From NCBI RefSeq assembly GCF_003473485.1, contig NC_053048.1:37134755-37198754 (forward strand): a stretch of DNA of 64,000 nucleotides. Reading direction: 5' to 3'. This DNA is from Medicago truncatula (taxonomy: Eukaryota; Streptophyta; Magnoliopsida; Fabales; Fabaceae). Below are positions 34,960 to 48,627 of this stretch, one piece after another. The notes under the pieces were generated by a model, which saw nothing but the letters and a program-made list of their open reading frames with translations, made no database searches and was not told the DNA's origin. The position numbers were made by a program, and so were the translations under genes. Every line of letters begins with the position of its first letter. The stretch's first letter is position 1.

Positions 34960-35860
34960 TCCAAGGCATCACATGACGAAAGAGTGTTTGAAAAATATCA
35001 AAAACTACAGAATTCGTGCAGGAGGTGCTGCCTCATGCGCCCCTGCACACCAAGTCATCTGCCATGCACATGGACACGGGTAGGGAGTGTTGTTTGCTTG
35101 TTTTCCAAGCTGTTTTTTGTGAAGGAAACCCTATTTTCACTCTCTTAATTGCTATGTAATCATACACTATAAATAGAAACCCTTGCACAAACTTTTATTC
35201 ATTCATAAAGCTAGCGGTACAAGGTAATAGTCAAGCATCAGGAGCATCAAGCCAGATGATCTTCATTCCTCTTGTACTCTTTATCATATATTTTTTTAAT
35301 TGTTTTGTAATGATGTTGGTTGCCATAAGCAACTAAACCTCTTTGATTATGGTTCCACGATGAACCCCTTCTCATTTGTTGGATTCAATTAATAAAGTTT
35401 TTATTCATTATGATTCGAGTTATATTTACTTTTCATATGTTTCACTGTATAAATCTTTTGTTAACTAGGGTAGGGTTCATAAAGTAGTTATTGTGCTTTA
35501 ACCAAATTTTTACATATGACTTTTGCTCAAAAGTCTTTAATTTATTAGGTACCTTTAGGGTATGAGGGTTAGACATCTCTATGAATTGTAATTCCTTTAG
35601 ATGACAATTTAGGATGCACGCGAGAAGTTGATGTCAAATGATATGTCCATGACTTTCGTAATTGAGTTATATATTATTCCTATGAATAAACCATTGTTTA
35701 TATAATCTTTAGGTCTTAATTAATAGGTACTTAGAATTAATCCAACAAAGATGGAGGGGGATTCAAGAATTCTCTAATCGCCGTTACACTTCTAAATCAA
35801 ACAAAATCTTATCTCGGATTGGGTAGGATAATTGAAATCTTTTTCAACCAACAAAATTTG
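34960..35860 (+). other. Possible retrotransposon LTR/leader fragment
   Basis: A GC-richer stretch is followed by a TATA-like CTATAAATAGAAACC (35168) and an ATTCATTCATAAAG leader. A long AT-rich segment with no ORF comes next. It resembles a gypsy promoter/leader, but I found no paired LTR. Confidence 0.25.
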
Positions 35861-36385
35861 TTTTTCAAAAAAATTCTGCTAATTACCAAATTGAACAAAA
35901 ATCATGTGGAGACGATTAACTTACTACTTTATTACTTAATACGGTACTTACCTAAATTTTTCCATCAGTATAGTTGTAGGAATTGACGATAATTTTGTGT
36001 GTGAGTTAGGGATTGGTAATGTTTTGATATATTTTTAATCTACCATTTTAATAAAAATATATGTTTACAAGAGGCACCGTTATTTTAATTCGTCATATTG
36101 ACGCAAACCGGTAAAAATAGGTACCATCTTTCATTTTGTCCGATAATATAGATACTTTTCAAGTAACAAAATCACCTACCAATAACTAGTTACAAGTTAT
36201 TTGAAATAGCAACAATGACATGACAAACAAGATTAACCTACCAAAATATTGGTATGGAAATTGTATAAAGACACTAGTGTGTTTCAATGAGTATCTAGAA
36301 AATTTAAAATGATAATGATTGGCTAAAGACCTTCCAAAACTAAGAAAACCAAAACCTGTTGTTGCTAATAGCTATAAAAATGAGA

Positions 36386-39300
36386 TTATGAAGGGAAATT
36401 TTGCATGACACATTGATAGATGGATTGTGATGGTGATGGTGGAGTGTGTGAGGTACTTGCATGATCAAGAGAGGGTGCACATGCAGCATATGGTGGAGTG
36501 TGTGAGGTACTTGCATGATCAAGAGAAGGTGCACATGCAGCATATGAAGATTCTTCCTTCACCTCCTGTTTAGGCCTTAAGAATCCTGTATCCATATCCC
36601 TCAACTGCTGTCCTGAAAGATAAGACTGAATAGAACTCATAGGTCTTGCATAGTTAAAATTAATTCCAGCTAGAGCATAATTTCCAGACGAGGGAAGATT
36701 CAGCGGTAGCGGCATTTGAAATTCAGGGAACATTGAAGCAATAGGTCCTGTTTGAGGCACAGCAACATGGTCAGGGCTCGTTCCATAGGCGCCATAAGGT
36801 ATGATATTATTCAAGGAAGAGTAATTCATTTGAGATATGGAGGAAGGTCCAAACTTCATATCATTACTGAAATTTCCCATCAAACTTGATCTCAGGAAAT
36901 CATTGCTAAATTCAGGTTTTCTATCGAAATGAGATGGAAGAGTTTGATGAGTTTCAGATTTTGGGATAACGGCACTCCCAGGTATGACATTAGCACAAGT
37001 AGAAGATAAACCAACATCACTTGAGCTTATATGATTGTTATTTCTAGCAGCGGGAACCTCGTGGTTATGTTTTCCCTCATAAGTTGTAAGAACATACTTT
37101 AGATTGTGTGAAGCCCTTTCCACATGTTTCCTTACAGTACATCCAGCACTTGTGCATTTGTAGTAGCTCCTAGAAGAGATGGACAAGAAAATGTTATATG
37201 CCTACTGGCTTATAGTCTCAAGTTAAAAATGCATGAATACTATATATCGTAATATCTTGATACAATTATAAGCATTGCTTTCAATGTTGTCAATCACTGG
37301 TTCCAAGAAACGGAAGTTTGTTCAATTTCTGCTATGCAGCAGCCAGCAGTGCTATAATGCCACTATAGACACAATTTGAAAACATTTTGTACTAATTAGA
37401 ATATCACAAACAATAGCCACTTGTTCAAATTTCGCTACATTAACAGTATTTCCTTCTAAACAGGCCTGCAGATGCATAAAGAAAAAGCAGTATGACTACC
37501 TTGGGTTTGGATTCCCTTTGACAACCTTCTGTCCATACTTTCGCCAGCGATAACCATCATCAAGTATGTCGATGTCACTCTCAATTTGGACTACCACTCG
37601 TGGCTCACGAACAGCCCTCGGAGGCACCATTGTTTCAACCGGGTAGCTCTCCTTCTTCCTGCAACAGAAAATTAAACCAACAACATACATAGACTGTCTC
37701 TCTATTTGTATTGCCAATGCCAGCATGAAGACAGTAGCAGATAAAGTACAGTACCTTCTTTTCGATTCTGAATCGGCATCTTCAGGATTGTTTTCAGGTG
37801 ATAGGACTGCTTGAGTGGCTCCATCTTTATCACCATCATGATTACCAAGTGCTGAAGAATGCTCCGGAGCGTTGTCCGATTCAAACATACCTTGAGATCT
37901 AGCTCTCTTCATAGGATCTGAAAGCTCGGTCACACCAGAAGGCGGGGATGTCCTTTCTTGACCATCAGGCTTCCGTTCCGGATTGTGTTTTGCATCTTTC
38001 CCCCATGACTGAATGTTTCCCCATACCGAATCAGCATCAACTCTATCACATGTTTCATTGGCTTCAGCATTTTCTGATATCTCATCACTAGAAGGTACTG
38101 ATCCTCGGCGACTTGAATGTGGTTTTGCATGGTTATGATTACCCTTGTAAATAATTTCTGTTATGTGGCCATCGTGTGATCTTTCCACCTTTTTCTTGAC
38201 CTGACAATTAGAATGAGTACATTTGTAGTAGCTTCTCGGATATTCACTACCTTTTACTTGTTTTTGGCCATATTTTCTCCAATTATAACCATCCTCTGAG
38301 GTCTTTGCTCCTGCTGCATGAGACATCTCTTTCTGTTCTGCTTCTAAGACATGATGTTGTCCGATATCCTCGCTGTGGATAGAATTTTCAGGCAGAGTGC
38401 TTTCATCGCTAGCTTCTTCGGAACGAGATATGGGTATGTCAACATTATTGGTATTGACAATCACGTCATCTACCATTTTCACATCATTGTAGAAATGGAC
38501 TCCACTATTTCTAGCTAAATATTCACTTGAAAAACCTTGTGGGAATGAAAAATCTAACAGTTGTTGACCTTGAACAAGCATTTGGCCGTCTCTATGTCCT
38601 CCTCCATTCATCATGTGGCGATTATTAGAAACCTGGTGAATTCAAGGTAACCAAAATACCACTTAGTTAGAAAGCTTTCATATCTTGGACAGTGTATGAT
38701 AAAAATATAGCTTATAGGCTGAGTTAACCAAAATACCACCATTGTTTCAAGTTTATGGCTGGCTAGGTCTATTGTTCAAAAACTATGCCTATAAAGCTTA
38801 CCACCTATCAACTACGTCTAAAACACTTAACTGACACAGTCACAAAAGTGTACTCCCTATTCTTCACAAATTGTGTTTGGTTTTGTGGTGACAAAAATTG
38901 AATTGATTTATGTTAGAAGTAGTTGAATATAAAATGGTTTGTATTTGGATATATTCACTAAAAAAAAGTGACTTGTTTGGATCAAGCTTTTGATTGTGTG
39001 TGTTAGCTACTTTTAAAAAATACGAGACTTGATTTCATGTCACCGAAAAAGCTAGAAATGTAAGCTTTTGGGAAGAATTGATTTGGGGGTTGGAATCAAT
39101 TTTAGGCTTTAGAAGCCAAAAATAACTAATATGTGGTAATGCAAACGTGTGAGTCTGGGGTTCCAGGTTGTGGAAGCAAACATATTTAGTGTGTTTTCAA
39201 CTAGTGGCTATAGTGCCGCTATAGCATAGCGGAATTTGACGAAGAAAAAAAAAATGTTATTGTTGTTCCATATACTATTTAGTACAAAGGATTGTCAAAT

Positions 39301-40642
39301 AACAGCTATAGTGATGTCATAGTACCATAACATATTGGAATTTGAACACAATACAGTTCCATATGATAAAAAGTAAAAAACACAATACAGTTCTTTTTTT
39401 TTTGTTTAATAACAATTAAAATACAAAAGGCACCTGATTTAGAGAAGCAAAATATGGAGATAAAGAATCAGCATCCAAGTTAGCTTGATGCTTGAAATTG
39501 AAAGAGGCAGCAAAATCGGAGGCGGTAGGCACATCCACGTTCTCTTGTTCATGTTTGACAGAAGTGAGCATTGATCCTTTATAAGTGAGAGGTGGAAGCA
39601 TGGCGAAACTCCCGGTGGTGGGAGATGGCATGGCCTGAAACACAAAAAAAAACAACCATTGAAATGAGTAAATTTAGTTTTTGATCCTCAAAAATGGGGC
39701 AATTTGGTCTCAATAATTATACAATAACAATTCTGTCACTAAGATTAATGTTTTTCAATGAATGTAGTCGGCATATATTACAACACTACATGAGCTAAAC
39801 AACATACTAACTCGACATATATTGGGGAATTACTTGATCGATGATCTTCAACCCCAGAACATAATTGCAATTTGATAAATTTGAGTAACTAAATTAGCCA
39901 ACCACTATACATATAAAAATCAAGTATTGAAAAGAGAAAAAAAAAAAAAAAAAAATTGTTCGATCATCAAAATTATAAGAGTGAAACAATTTAATATCTA
40001 TTATTACGAAATGACAAAATAGTCACTAAAATTGAAGATTGTCAATCAGTTTACTCAAATCAACTCGGATAAATTTAGATAGCAAAATGAGATCAATGGA
40101 ATTTTTAGAAACAAATATCACAGCTCAACGTGACCAAAACAACGAGTCAACTCTGCATATATTGTTAAATGACATAGAGAATGCACCAATTGACAACCTT
40201 CAACTTCAAAAACTAATTTACAATTTTGGAAACTGGAGCTATTAAATTAACCAACATATACAATTTCAATGACGAAAATTATGATTAATTCACTAGTCTA
40301 ATGTTGAAAATATGAAAATGAGATTTGTGATCATAGTGATACCTGAGAATTAGGAAGCATGATGGGGGATTCAAGCAATGCGGTGGGACTAATCCCAGGT
40401 GGTATTGTGAGACATGGTGATCGAGTTGCAGGAGAAACCAAAGGGGTTGTTGCACCGAAACTTATAAGCCCTGCGTTTATTTTATTGAAACCCCTTCTCT
40501 CAGCTATGCTTCTTTTTGGTGAAAAATCGACAAACTTTCTATCTTTTGCATCAGAAAAATTGTTGATTTCATCACCCCCACTTTTGTTTAAGTTGTTTTT
40601 GTTGTTGATGTTATTTTTGATGTTGTTGTTATCTTGTTCCAT
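36386..40642 (-). CDS. Group I WRKY transcription factor, copy B (WRKY20-like)
   Basis: Five exons: 40642-40343, 39634-39434, 38632-37755, 37658-37500, 37169-36386; 773 residues, all GT-AG and in phase. The Asn-rich start is followed by a Ser-Pro cluster (SPATRSPCLTIPPGISPTAL, AMPSPTTG). The first WRKY domain (WRKYGQK near residue 285, CX4C, HNH) lies in exon 3. The second (near 498) is split by the conserved intron between exons 4 and 5. The C-terminus keeps a doubled 18-residue segment before PSPSQSIYQCVMQNFPS. It should bind W-boxes as a nuclear regulator, possibly MAPK-controlled through the Ser-Pro cluster. It looks intact and closer than copy A to the ancestral gene, except that its upstream TATA-like sequence is lost. 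Orthology to WRKY20 is from memory of that subfamily. Confidence 0.9.
36436..36543. repeat. In-frame 54-bp tandem duplication in the last WRKY-B exon
   Basis: Same doubling as in copy A; one substitution distinguishes the units (GAGAGGGTG versus GAGAAGGTG). Confidence 0.9.
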
Positions 40643-40920
40643 TTTTTGTGTGGGTGGTTGTTACAGTGAAACTCAACTAAGAAAAACAGAGAATTTTGAC
40701 GTTGTTATGTCAATGTTGATGGTGAGGTTCAGCTCCAAAGCTCCATAGGAGTGGAGCTGAAACCAATGAAACTGGAAATTTGAAGCTTATTCTGCAATGT
40801 AAATCTCTATTTCACTCCATACAACACACACAACATGGCACCTCAAAACATACATAAATATAGTCATTTCGCACGTATTAAATAAAGACTATAAATTAAG
40901 AAAAATAATAATAATTTCAA

Positions 40921-42009
40921 CCACACAAGTAAATTATATTTACACGTGATGGTTTAATATGTACGGTTTAGATGGTGTTTTTCATAACACCAATCAAAAT
41001 TTTGTTTCACTTGTTGCTGTGGTGGTTTAATATGCATGTGTACGTGGTGTTCTATATGAGGAGAGACTAAGCAAATTTCGGTTTAATTAATTTCACTAAA
41101 AGAAAAGGAAAAAAAAGGCGTTATCTCTCTTTCAAAACAACCTTATCCTTATTTAAAGGAAATTTAACCATTTAGTCTCTCAATTTTTTACAAATCATAA
41201 CAACCTCTAAAAAAATGTGAAATGAAAACAATACTTTGTAAAATAAATAAATCATCAAATATGATTTGACAGCTAACTTTTCTCCAAAAAATATAATTGA
41301 ATTCTATCTTTTGTCAAAAAAATAATTGAATTTCATCTATATTGATAACTTTTAATATTCAGCATTTTGTTCTAAGTTTTTTCTGGGTAGATTCTTCTCA
41401 CCTTTTTTTTGGTCAGATTCTTCTCACCTTTTTAATAAGGCAACATTCAATTTACTGTAAAATTATAATTGAATAATTTTTAAAAGTAAATAAAATATAT
41501 ACAACTTACCATATGTAATACTTTCTATGTATTTTTTTTTTAAAGATTTCTATGTGTTAAAAGTAAATAAAATATTTGACCCAAAGAAAAAATATATGAC
41601 TACTGATAAGGTAAATCATTAATTTAGTCAAAAACACTTTTTGGAATAAGTTTTTTTTATATACCTTATTCTGTAAAGTGTTTTTTTTAATAAGCTTAAT
41701 TATCTCAATAGTTAAAATATAATAAATACATGGACTTTACAGAAAAATTTGTTGACCAAAAATACTGTACATATTTTTTTTAATATACATATTTCTTATA
41801 AGCTAAAAGTATATTAAGAAAAGAGAACTTTTTTTTTTTAAAATAAAGAAAAGAGAATGTTAACAAGTGCCGAATCTACAATAGAGACAATCATTTTTTA
41901 GTATTTAAATGAATCTTACATGTGCATATCATTTATTTAAAAATAATTAATAGCAATACTTAATAAGCATTCAATCGGTTTAATTAAGCATCTCTAACAA
42001 AAGTTTTAA
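40921..42009. other. Intergenic, 5' side of WRKY copy B
   Basis: AT-rich with many T runs. No gene seen. Confidence 0.45.
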
Positions 42010-42173
42010 GGGAAATGTTAACCGGGGCACTGGTTAAGGCCTTTAAATAGTAATTTATCACGAAAATATGTATAATCAATGCATCGGGAATCGAAATATT
42101 TGACTTTATCATAAAATAGTTTCTTCTTTTGAAATCCTTAAAGAGTACATCGGGACACTCGTTAACAAGGCCC
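42010..42173. mobile_element. 164-bp MITE with 9-bp target duplication
   Basis: Exact 9-bp flanks AAGTTTTAA (42001-42009 and 42174-42182). Ends GGGAAATGTTAACCGG and (reverse) GGGCCTTGTTAACGAG are inverted. Same family as 17798-17944. Confidence 0.78.
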
Positions 42174-42689
42174 AAGTTTTAAATTGATCCTATTAATAAA
42201 CACACATACATTGCAATGATTATTTTAATGGAAAATATAATGGGTCCCACCTAAATTTGAGGTGTTTAAATGAGATCTCATATTCAATAAGTATCCAATG
42301 AGGTATCTCATGGGTTCTCCAGCTCTTGGAATGAAGAGATTCTTCCATTAAGATAGTAAAAACATTTGTTAAAAATACTAAAAAATAAACTTTATTTGAT
42401 AATTGTGTATCCAATACATTGAATTTTATTTTTTTTAAGGAATACATTTGAAACTTTTAAAATGAACTTTTTACACATAAAACTTATACATTATTTGCTC
42501 TTTTAAATGCTTAATAAGTGCTCGAAGAACATTAGTTAGCATAACCCGAAAAGAAAAATATCTAGGAACATTAAAAAGTGTTATGAGATGAAACAATTTG
42601 TAAATATATTTTATAAACTGAAACAAAAGTTAAATTTATCTATGTGAAGAAAAAAATTAAAAGGTTTAAGTAGTTATTAATTAAAATAT

Positions 42690-42888
42690 GGGAAATGTTA
42701 ACCGGTGTTCCGGAGCACTAGTTAAACCGGTGCCCAAGGGGCACAAGTTAAGGAAGCAAATATAGTAATTTTTTCATTAAAAGTTATTTAATCAATTCAT
42801 TAAAAATTTAAAAAGTGTCTTTTTTGACTTACAATTTTTTCTTTTGACTTCCTTAACTAGTGCCCCAGGACACTGGTTAACATGACCC
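42690..42888. mobile_element. 199-bp MITE of the same family
   Basis: Ends GGGAAATGTTAACCGGTG and (reverse) GGGTCATGTTAACCAGTG. An inner inverted pair GGCACAAGTTAAGGAAG / CTTCCTTAACTAGTGCC is present. No target duplication was found, so one side may have been rearranged. Confidence 0.65.
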
Positions 42889-44417
42889 TCTCATTCCTCA
42901 CGTGTGTTTATTTGAAAATATATTGGCCAGTAGAACAATAACAAAATGAATTAAAAATTAAAATACAAAAAATACCACTCAAACATTATCGTATTAAGTG
43001 GGATCAACTACATAAATTAAATTATGTCTAATGTTATACCTGAATGCGATTTCTCACTATCATTATGTGTCACTTCAAACACCATGGTCTTTTTGTACTT
43101 GAAGAAAAAACAATGCTAGCTTGGTAAATAATAATTTTTTCAAGGTATGGGGAAAAAACTCCTCATAAGTCGACCTGTAATGTAATAGAAGGTCCTGTCA
43201 TGACTTCTTCGCCAAGCTATCACATTGTTCTCATTGGACGTGAAGGAGCACCCCAGGCCTAGATACTATCACTAACGATCAAAAGAATAAATTCTAGGTG
43301 AAGTTTAGTATGGGAAAGGCTAATTTTTCCCACCATGGGAAAGTTAGTTTTTAACCATTAGATCAAACCAAGAACACATCCTTACCATACTCCCTCATCA
43401 CTAGATTTTGTAATTTTATTATTTTAAAACTATTTTTTAAAAACAAAAAATATATTTCGAAATTAAAATAAACATTTAAAAAAAAACTTAATTTTGGAAA
43501 TTAATTTTCCAAAATTTTAAAAAATATAAATAAACTTGTTTTCAAAAAATTTAATTATGATTTTCGAAGATTTAATTTTTGTAATTTTCAAAAATTAATT
43601 TCCATATTTTTTTAAAATTTTTTTATTTCGAAAAAAATGTAAAACCTTACCTGAAGGTGAAATCGAAAATTCTTCAAAGTTTCGGAAAATCATAATTAAA
43701 TTTGAAAATTACAAAAATTAAATCTTCGAAAATCATAATTAAATTTTTTGAAAACAAATTTATTTCATACACCCTCGTGCAACTTTAATTTCCATCATTA
43801 GAAAGTTTATCTCTCTTCCTTGATTGGTTCCGATGAATCATACTTTAAGAGAAGACAACTTAGTGTACTAAATAGTTGGCCAAGTTTGATGACATTTTAG
43901 TTGGCCAAGTTTGATGAAAAAATGTCGGACATCATGAAATTGTGGAATTTCCCTCCTACAATGTTGGATCTCATTTTCCTTGTTGATTCTAGGCAACAAG
44001 TTGCTTAGTTTTTCTCGTGTTTTTACTTTCCCTCTCATAAAAAAAATGTGTTTAACTTATATTCCCAAAACAAGGTTTGTGCCTCCCACCCAAAAAATAG
44101 CTAAAACTATCCATAAGGTTTCCAAGAGGGACGTTGGTGATACAATACGCAGTCAAGAGTATGTACCCATGCCTATTACCCACACTTTAACAACAAAAAG
44201 ACAATAAATAACAAAAAAAAAAATATCACAACTTAATTAAAATATGATCGAAAATCTCTTAAATCAACGTGTGAGATGTTAACTTTACTTAACATAGATA
44301 CAGGAACAGCTTAGACACAAACTTCTAATTGACCATTGATCATATTATTATACAATTAAAAAAGTATACTCCAAAAGCAATTTATCAACCATTTTCAAAG
44401 CAACTAAAATATACCCT
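42889..44417. other. Intergenic, 3' side of the seipin gene
   Basis: Holds one end of the TTAGTATGGGAAAGG family (about 43295-43370, no partner found), a long inverted repeat (43528-43765) and short unrecognised ORFs. No gene. Confidence 0.5.
43528..43765. repeat. Near-perfect 65-bp inverted repeat (hairpin)
   Basis: Arms 43528-43592 and 43701-43765 are reverse complements with one visible mismatch, separated by 108 bp. The arms are AT-rich (AAATTTAATTATGATTTTCG is inside). A smaller perfect palindrome lies just left (AATTTTGGAAATTAATTTTC region, 43489-43516). Confidence 0.85.
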
Positions 44418-46330
44418 TTAACCTATGCACACTGATTCAGAGTCCTCAACATCATCTTCAACAGCAAGACTGGTTACATCTTCTCTAGTAGTCGTCATGC
44501 TAATACTAGAAGCCTCGCCAATTGCTTCTGGCACACCAACACTACCATGTGTCAGGATCGTCTTTCTCTTGCTTCTGCTAAGTCTCCATTTCCTCAACAA
44601 CTCAGAAACTTCACTCTCATCTCCTGATAAATCTCCAACTTGTAAGTCTTTATGTTCTTCACTTATCACTTCCCTCACCCTTTGCTCACTAAAAGTTTCT
44701 TGTGTGACAAGAAAGATGAGTGGCCTGTAACAATATAAGAGAAGCATAAGTAGCACGATGTACACATATAATGACACCCAAACATAGAAAGTCCACTTCC
44801 AATTTCGAATTAACTCTTTAGCCCAAGGTAAATGGGAGTTTATAACAATTTCAGCTTCATATAGTTGTGGAAGAGATGAAGTTCCTGCTCTTGGATGCAG
44901 GGTTACTCTTATAGCATTTGTTCTTTGATTTTGTTCCTTGTGCCTCAATATTTCTACATTGATTTTCTGAGTCTCGGCTGAGATTCCTAGCACCAATGGC
45001 ACACCCATCATAACTGTCCTTGCAAGTCGAATCGGTGAGCTTCGAAACCTTAACATGCATGGGTGGCTTGATTTTGCTATCACGTTTCCATTTACTGATA
45101 GGAGCTCTGCTGTCAACTGTAAAACAAATCTTATTAACTCTTAAGGAAAAAGAAGCTGGGTCAAGTTTATCCATGTTTGTTGTATTGTAATCATTGATCA
45201 CATATTTGTTTTTGTTTCTTTTTACCTTCTATATTCTCCTTGTTACACAATTTGAAACAAGACTTTAAAATAATCATATCCAATTGATTCATCAATTCTA
45301 GAGGCAAAAGCTCCAAATTTTAACTTCAATTAGTTCAACTCACTTTTATGTATTCAACTCACCTTTGCTTCAAAATCAATTTTTGTAACCGCATAACCAA
45401 ACACACATTAAGAAGGTTGACACACTAATAAAGAAAATGGAAGTTAATGGCATAGTTATTATTAACAGAATCATAAGATAGTTCCCTTGACACATTACTA
45501 AGGACTCAGTAGGGCTGAGCTAGGATAATTATCAGCATTCAGGACCTACGAATTAATGACAAACAATAATTATGTAATAAATTGCATGAAATCAAGCATG
45601 TCCAAGGAATCTAAAACATATGTATCTCCCTGCATGTCTAAAGATAACTCCCTAAAAAAAGGAAATTTATTATAACAAGAACATCTTCCCTGATGGTTGT
45701 TGGCATTTTACACAAAATTGCATTCTCCCCTCATTATATTGGCACTAAAAAGGACAAATTCATTCAAAAACCATATCACAACTCACATGTGTAATTCAAT
45801 GAAATCTGAGAGACAAAAACGCATACCTGAAACACACCAAGCTCCCTATTGAAGTCAGATTCAGGCATCAAGAGGGACAAAGAAACAGAAAATGTGTGAC
45901 CAACTGGAACACGTATATGCTTTTTCTTAATATAACCCCAAGCAGCACTAACTCCACCATTAAATGAAAATACAGCTGTAGGATGAGCATCAGTGTAATC
46001 AAAATACAAACTTTCATTAACAATGACAGGTTCCTCCACCCAAAACCGAACCAACCCAACACCAACCACAGAAGCCAGAATCAGAACAAAGAACAGAATC
46101 ATACACACATATGCAGCACTCAGAAAACAAAGACCCAGTTTCTTAAGCAATACTATGCTACCATAAGCTATTTGTGAAGGAGCATTGTCTTTGGTTTGCC
46201 CATCATGATGGTAGGACTCAGATGTCACTGTCAGAAGTGAGTAGAAAGGGGAAAAGACAGAGGCCATGCTGTTGTAGAGTAAGTCTGCTGGTGTAGGCAA
46301 AACAAATGAGTCTTTTTGGTTTTCCCCCAT
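44418..46330 (-). CDS. Seipin (SEIPIN1-like), ER lipid-droplet biogenesis protein
   Basis: Two exons, 46330-45837 trimmed to its donor at 45827 (so 46330-45827), and 45116-44418; 400 residues. The intron is GT-AG and joins GVFQ to LTAELLSV in phase. The layout is a cytosolic N-terminus, a transmembrane helix near residues 61-95 (LCFLSAAYVCMILFFVLILA), a lumenal beta-sandwich seipin domain (VPVGHTFSVSLSLLMPES to AEIVINSHLPW), a second helix near 278-298, and an acidic Ser-rich cytosolic tail. Seipins form ring oligomers at ER-lipid droplet contacts and shape triacylglycerol storage. The short N-terminus is more like SEIPIN1 than the long SEIPIN2/3 forms; that is an inference. No defects seen. 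Confidence 0.92.
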
Positions 46331-48570
46331 GGAGATGGATAGTTAAGTTTCATAGATAAGATAGCTAAAACTGCAGTTTAGACTTTAGAGGGAGAAATTA
46401 ATAAAAATTAATAAGAGGCATGAGACAGATGCAATGTTGTTGCATGCTGTGGCAGAACACAACACGTGTCTTTTGCATGAGAACAAGACCAAGATGCCGT
46501 GGCAAATTGGCAATTTGCATGAGAAAGAAACATATTGATATACTTGCATGGTTTTTCTATTTTAGTTTATTGTATATTATATACTGGGTACAGCAAAGTT
46601 GGCTTTTTCTCTGGGCTTCAATGTTGAGTTTTGGCCTTTTTTTTTGGTAAAAGACTAAAAGCCCTTCATCAACAAAAAAAAATTGATTCACACGATTATA
46701 TACCTATCTAATGAAGCTGCAAGATGAATGATAGGATTATCTGCTTCATGGTCAATTTTTTGCACCAACTTAATCAAAAACAAACATATTCTGAAATTAT
46801 AGTACTCCATCAGATTATTGTTTTTGTCAATTTCCTGCATATGATTAAAAGCTCTTCTCTTCTGGCATTTCAGGCAGAGAGATCAATCACAATAGTTTGA
46901 AGAAAACAGTTATAAATTTGAACCACAAACCACACCAAAATTGTCGCCAAATCCTAACACACACTAATCATTGTCATCAGCTTAAAAGAGAGTCCCTTGA
47001 CATATTAACCAACTCATTAACTATAATCATGCCCAACAAAGTGAATCCTTATCAAGAACTCCATTCGTCACATCTTGCGTGAATTTTCATCACAGCAAAC
47101 TTCAGCGATGGAGTTCCAAACTGCAAGCTTGTCAGGCATTTCATCAAATATCTTGTATTTTGGTTCACCAAAAAAAGTCTCAGAGGCTAAAATTAGTTAA
47201 TAAAACATTCACTTTTCTCAGCTCATTAGGGTGCCGTTTTAACTAAGAACAAAACCTAAGAGCTCATACAAGGACAGTACTATAGAAAAGTGGTGCCTAA
47301 GCCATGCAGTTTGACAGTACAAAAAAGTTTCACATTGCTTGAGATTTTATTTTTTTTAAGAAGAAATTGCTTGAGAATTGAAACCAATAGCTGTGATGAT
47401 GACACAGAGAGTGTGATGGCACGAGATGAATGTCCGTTTGAATAAAAAATTGATCCAAGTCACTCTCAGCACACAATTAGTTTTTTTTACTACCTTCAGT
47501 ATGATTGTGACGCCTCATTTCTTATGGATAACTTGAAAAGAGACTGATCAATTGATCACTTGTCCCACATGTATATAAAAATAGTATAGTGTGCCATTCA
47601 AAAAAAAAAAAGTAAAAATAGTACAGTATGAGAATCAGGCACGAGAGATGTTTAGGAATTTTACAGCTGCACGACCGACAACAATGGCTGCCCTTCAAAA
47701 GTAATGAGTTTGGAATAAAAAATATTTAGTGTGACTCACTTTCTACCCTGTAAATCGTAATGGTCGCAATGGGACAGATATTTAATATGCATAGAACACA
47801 ATGCATAGCATCATCTTTGATACCTTTCCTATTCCATGTCCAAAAGTAGTTAAACTTAGAGGCAGAATCACGTTGCCTCATTCATTACCCCAAGGCCAAA
47901 TCCCCCCTACTGCAACTTTTTAGTAATATATATAAGATAAGATAATTTCGCATCTCAGGAAGATAGACTTTACAAAGGAGTAGGAGTATAATTTTTATGT
48001 ATCAGCAAAAAACAAAACGAGTTATAACTTGTAACAAATACAAATTCATGTGGTAAAAATTCATGCACAAGGTTTTGTTACCGTATGGTAATGAAGCAAA
48101 CGGCTCATCTCTAACTCACTCCCAGTGGCTTGTCAACTAGAAAGATAGATCTAAAAATGTTCCATCAGAAATCCTTAGGATGCTGCTATGTGGAAATAAG
48201 AGACAAAGGAGAGATGCCCCATACCAAATTTATAACGCACTGATACCGATCTTTCCTTCATTTGGTTTCTAAACTGCAACATCATTCTACGGCAAACAAA
48301 ATACAATACCATCGTTTATTAAAATATGGGCATGTATATATTTTGCATTTGGATCTCTCTGAACATAGTAACAGATGCAACCATTAACACAATCGCGGAG
48401 AGTGAAACAAAAAAAAATGTTCTCATGACAGCAATTCAAAACAGAGATAAAGTTGGTGTAAAATGGACAAACAATCCAAACTACTTTCATTATCATGGAG
48501 ACTGATAGTGTTACAATTTTGTGGAAGCTAGGAAACTAGGGTCAAGAACACAAAAACAGAAAGTACTACA
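46331..48570. other. Intergenic between RraA-like gene and seipin
   Basis: Seipin promoter side and RraA-like 3' side. AT-rich, no recognised gene; a LINE-like tail GTGCCATTCAAAAAAAA occurs at 47590. Confidence 0.5.
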
Positions 48571-48627
48571 CCATGATATGTCTTGCCTGCCAATAATAAA
48601 TATATAGGCCTTACACATGAATTGAAA

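Larger units (their letters stand above)
36075..40920. repeat. Segmental duplication, copy B (WRKY gene with flanks)
   Basis: Counterpart of 22171-28645 in the same orientation. It lacks the intron 2 SINE, the hAT-like repeat, the triplication and the 3'-flank insertion of copy A. Confidence 0.8.

Noticed and set aside
37702-38130. Minus-strand ORFs overlapping WRKY exon 3
   Set aside because: Out-of-frame shadows of the WRKY coding sequence.
45868-46177. ORFs opposite or out of frame in seipin exon 1
   Set aside because: Shadows of the seipin frame, which has clear homology.
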